Notes under the pieces: model-generated | Told to the model about the DNA's origin: nothing | Databases searched by the model: none | Seen by the model: the letters and a program-made list of their open reading frames with translations, nothing else | Shown: piece after piece, positions 63,099 to 64,000 of the stretch | Layout: each line of letters begins with the position of its first letter | Position numbering within the stretch: the first letter of the stretch is position 1 | Position numbers and translations under genes: made by a program | Source: Aphrophora alni | Lineage: Eukaryota > Arthropoda > Insecta > Hemiptera > Aphrophoridae | Assembly (NCBI GenBank): GCA_963513935.1 | Contig: OY740768.1 | Coordinates: forward strand, 67,754,231-67,818,230 | DNA length: 64,000 nt | Direction: 5' to 3'

Positions 63099-64000
63099 TG
63101 ATAAACTAAATAGAATTAAATCATTTAATAATAATAATAATTAAAGAATATCAAAGAATAAATATAGGGAATAGTCAAAATATAATCACATGAGTTGAAT
63201 CTAAAGTGTGGCTAGTTTTAAAACATTGCCTATGAGAAAAATTGATCTAAAATATGGCCTGAGCTAGTTAAAATAAATAACCATTTTAATATAATTAAGC
63301 CAGTCCACTGCTACCCTTCTTACTTCATAGTTCGGCATTATTAAAAACAAAATAATTCCTTGTTGAATTTTGAATTTATAAAAAAAATTGTTTCCATTCA
63401 GCAATGAGCTCTCCAATCAATAAATCTAATATTTTTATCTCCAATACTAAATATTATGTGTAAAAAATAATGTATGAGTGCCGTGTTTTTAATGGAAGTT
63501 CCAATAAAGTGACTATATTGTACCTTATCTACTATATTAATACCCCATCAGCATATTGTTTCTGGATATTACATGATAAATGTTAGACCTGGCATGTACA
63601 ACCAAAGTTTCTGAAACTTAAGGTAGCTGGTTGAAGCAAATAAACTCTTGAAATTTTTAAACCGTTAAGTATCATGCAGACATGCTTTCATGACTAAAGT
63701 TATTTATATCGTATAAATCAATTTTAATATGACCATTTTTAAGTAAGATGATAATTTATGATATTTTTTTATTCCGAGTCGGACAGCAGCTTGGACACTC
63801 CAAGGTCATTGCCATGAAAGTAATTGAAAAGTATTTCCCTTACCTTCCAATGTAGAATTGTACCTTTCCCTCTAACTTTAGGTATTTTAAATCACAGCCA
63901 GTCCAACAATCAGAAAAAACCAACTACCGGTACCGAAATGTAGTCTATAAGTATAACTATCATATATCATTCTAATAACTTAGTACTAATACAACAAATC
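63099..64000. other. right edge of window, no firm feature
   Basis: Apart from the weak exon candidate at 63402-63463 I see nothing. At 63924-63945 ACTAC ... GTAGT frames GGTACCGAAAT, a faint echo of the hammerhead motif at 23212. Confidence 0.3.
63402..63463 (+). CDS. possible terminal exon of THAP gene
   Basis: GTTTCCATTCAG precedes a stretch that joins phase 1 to the exon at 59201-59418 and reads 20 codons (AMSSPINKSNIFISNTKYYV) to TAA at 63461-63463, with AATAAA at 63503-63508. The fit of phase and signals may be chance; the real gene more likely continues beyond the window. Confidence 0.2.

Noticed and set aside
63900..63950. Fourth hammerhead-like motif (GGTACCGAAATGTAG)
   Set aside because: No CTGATGA-like core and no helix II upstream.

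Overview
The window reads as nuclear DNA of an insect or another arthropod. It is AT-rich, with long introns, U2-type splice sites (polypyrimidine-AG / GT) and many decayed DNA transposons. The best lineage clue is a ZAD (zf-AD) domain joined to a long C2H2 zinc-finger array, a combination typical of arthropods, above all insects. Repeated CCTAA-type words and the mix of piggyBac, hAT, mariner, Tigger and Penelope elements fit a hemipteran-like or other large insect genome, but the order cannot be fixed from sequence alone. There are no bacterial operons, no rRNA and no recognisable tRNA.

Host genes. (1) A plus-strand ZAD C2H2 zinc-finger gene runs from before the window to 35364. Six exons are visible (363-470, 6251-6492, 9985-10155, 13492-13568, 23878-25073, 35075-35364). 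They join in one open frame of about 694 codons including the stop, with an acidic N-terminal part, a ZAD split over two exons, an acidic linker and 14 zinc fingers, and poly(A) signals follow. (2) A plus-strand THAP-domain gene has its C2CH module split over exons 54457-54560 and 59201-59418 and probably continues rightward. (3) A small orphan exon candidate lies at 52970-53021.

Mobile DNA fills the introns and the intergenic space. There is one apparently intact Tigger/pogo element (48344-50608, 558-aa transposase, TA duplications). A Tc1/mariner-type element (45246-46578) has intact ends and a lightly broken transposase. A Penelope-like retroelement (19649-23381) carries a 320-aa C-terminal RT/GIY-YIG ORF, a 12-bp direct repeat at its borders and a hammerhead-like motif. 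Several TTAA-flanked piggyBac-type elements are present, including four copies of a 1.7-2.1 kb non-coding family that carries an internal 325-380 bp tandem array. hAT MITEs with exact 8-bp duplications lie at 2832-3255 and 47173-47766. There are also fragments of mariner, LINE, Ty3/gypsy and Tigger elements.

The most unusual items are three hammerhead-ribozyme-like motifs in Penelope-like sequence, the satellite-carrying TTAA family, and a hairpin-dense GC-rich block (about 11640-12785) with what looks like a minus-strand CCAAT/TATA promoter and a 100-codon Arg/Pro-rich ORF. The two host genes are both of DNA-binding families with recurrent ties to transposons, but nothing here shows that they work together.
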